From positions 87,971 through 151,970 of the forward strand of contig CAVPMW010000023.1 in the NCBI GenBank assembly GCA_963706515.1: a stretch of DNA of 64,000 bases. Direction: 5' to 3'. Made by a program: the position numbers and the translations under genes. The DNA is from CAVPMW01 sp963706515 (lineage in GTDB: Bacteria > Chloroflexota > Anaerolineae > Anaerolineales > UBA4823). The notes under the pieces were generated by a model, which saw nothing but the letters and a program-made list of their open reading frames with translations, was not told the origin of the DNA and searched no databases. Shown here piece after piece: positions 63,783-64,000 of this stretch (position 1 is the stretch's first letter; every line of letters starts with the position of its first letter).

Positions 63783-64000
63783 TTAAGGGAAGGGGTCTGT
63801 CTCAGCGGAGACACTGTCCCGCATCCTCAGCACGACCGATGATAGGCTGGACAACACCCCCACGAATACCACTGGCAGCAGCATTGCCAGCGCACCGATC
63901 GTCCCCCAGGGCTGGTCGTCCTGCCCCACAAAAAAGAACCCCAGTCCATATCCCGCTACAATACCGGCGGCGCCCCCAGCCCCCATCGCCCAGTAAGGCA
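63783..64000 (-). CDS. C-terminal end of a small membrane protein (runs off the window)
   Basis: The open frame continues through the window edge (PYWAMGAGGAAGIVAGYGLGFFFVG), so the ATG at 63986 need not be the start. Two hydrophobic segments are visible (AGIVAGYGLGFFFV and IGALAMLLPVVFVGVLSSLSSVV), then a polar tail ending ETDPFP. No family recognised. About 190 bases between it and the NTF2-like gene hold nothing identifiable. Confidence 0.5.
   Translation of the reverse strand, partial: PYWAMGAGGAAGIVAGYGLGFFFVGQDDQPWGTIGALAMLLPVVFVGVLSSLSSVVLRMRDSVSAETDPFP

Overview
The window looks like a chromosomal segment of a moderately GC-rich bacterium, most likely a Chloroflexota member of the Anaerolineae type. 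This is inferred from gene content, not from a database search: a yvcK-gap-pgk-tpiA block, a coenzyme F420 biosynthesis operon with F420-type oxidoreductases, many lipoproteins with Pro/Thr-rich linkers, DUF1385 and phasin/PhaR-type proteins. About half of the long genes, including universal ones such as gap, pgk and glnA, are split by single-base frameshifts, many in homopolymers. These look like sequencing or assembly indels rather than gene decay, so most affected genes are annotated here as one CDS spanning the shift.

Layout. 1-6050: recJ (edge, minus strand), yvcK, gap, pgk, tpiA and a membrane protein with an HExxH motif. 6050-22990: a plus-strand exopolysaccharide/O-antigen-like locus headed by a NusG-family antiterminator paralogue: gmd, a Wzx-like flippase, a TPR protein, three GT4 glycosyltransferases, a Wzy-like polymerase, a hexapeptide acyltransferase, a Wzz/BY-kinase fusion, an O-antigen-ligase-like protein, a WecG/TagA transferase, a low-molecular-weight phosphatase and a DUF2142-like protein. 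Its middle (about 9.6-13.5 kb) is visibly AT-richer.

23200-38540: an almost unbroken minus-strand run. It holds an S41 protease, an SRPBCC-like protein, PhaR, a phasin and an LLM-family F420 oxidoreductase, then the F420 genes (read in transcription order: ssnA, npdG, cofE, a stand-alone nitroreductase, cofD, cofC), preceded by an FAD subunit, a fused [2Fe-2S]/molybdopterin hydroxylase (XdhD-like) and a Nudix protein. The FAD/XdhD/SsnA set matches the gene neighbourhood known for selenium-dependent molybdenum hydroxylases, and a tRNA-Sec gene (selC) lies at 47451-47547.

38820-64000: mixed genes, among them an M20 peptidase, DUF1385, a WD40 lipoprotein, a phosphodiester glycosidase, YjbQ, two DUF3052-like paralogues around a DinB protein, glnA, selC, a site-2 protease, a GT39-like membrane protein, a LysM lipoprotein, a TPR protein, a 1293-residue multi-GAF histidine kinase, FmdB, an F420-type PPOX protein, MgtC, a broken hicBA pair, a RibD-C-like reductase, an AT-rich aldo/keto reductase plus NTF2-like pair, and a partial membrane protein at the edge.

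The intergenic regions hold several small repeat families: perfect hairpins with shared A/T feet but different stems at gene 3' ends, twin stem-loops with long loops, GACGGC..GCCGTC/ACTACGG elements and GCCTNAGGC tandem palindromes. Three genes have consensus promoters placed so close to the start codon that leaderless transcripts are predicted.
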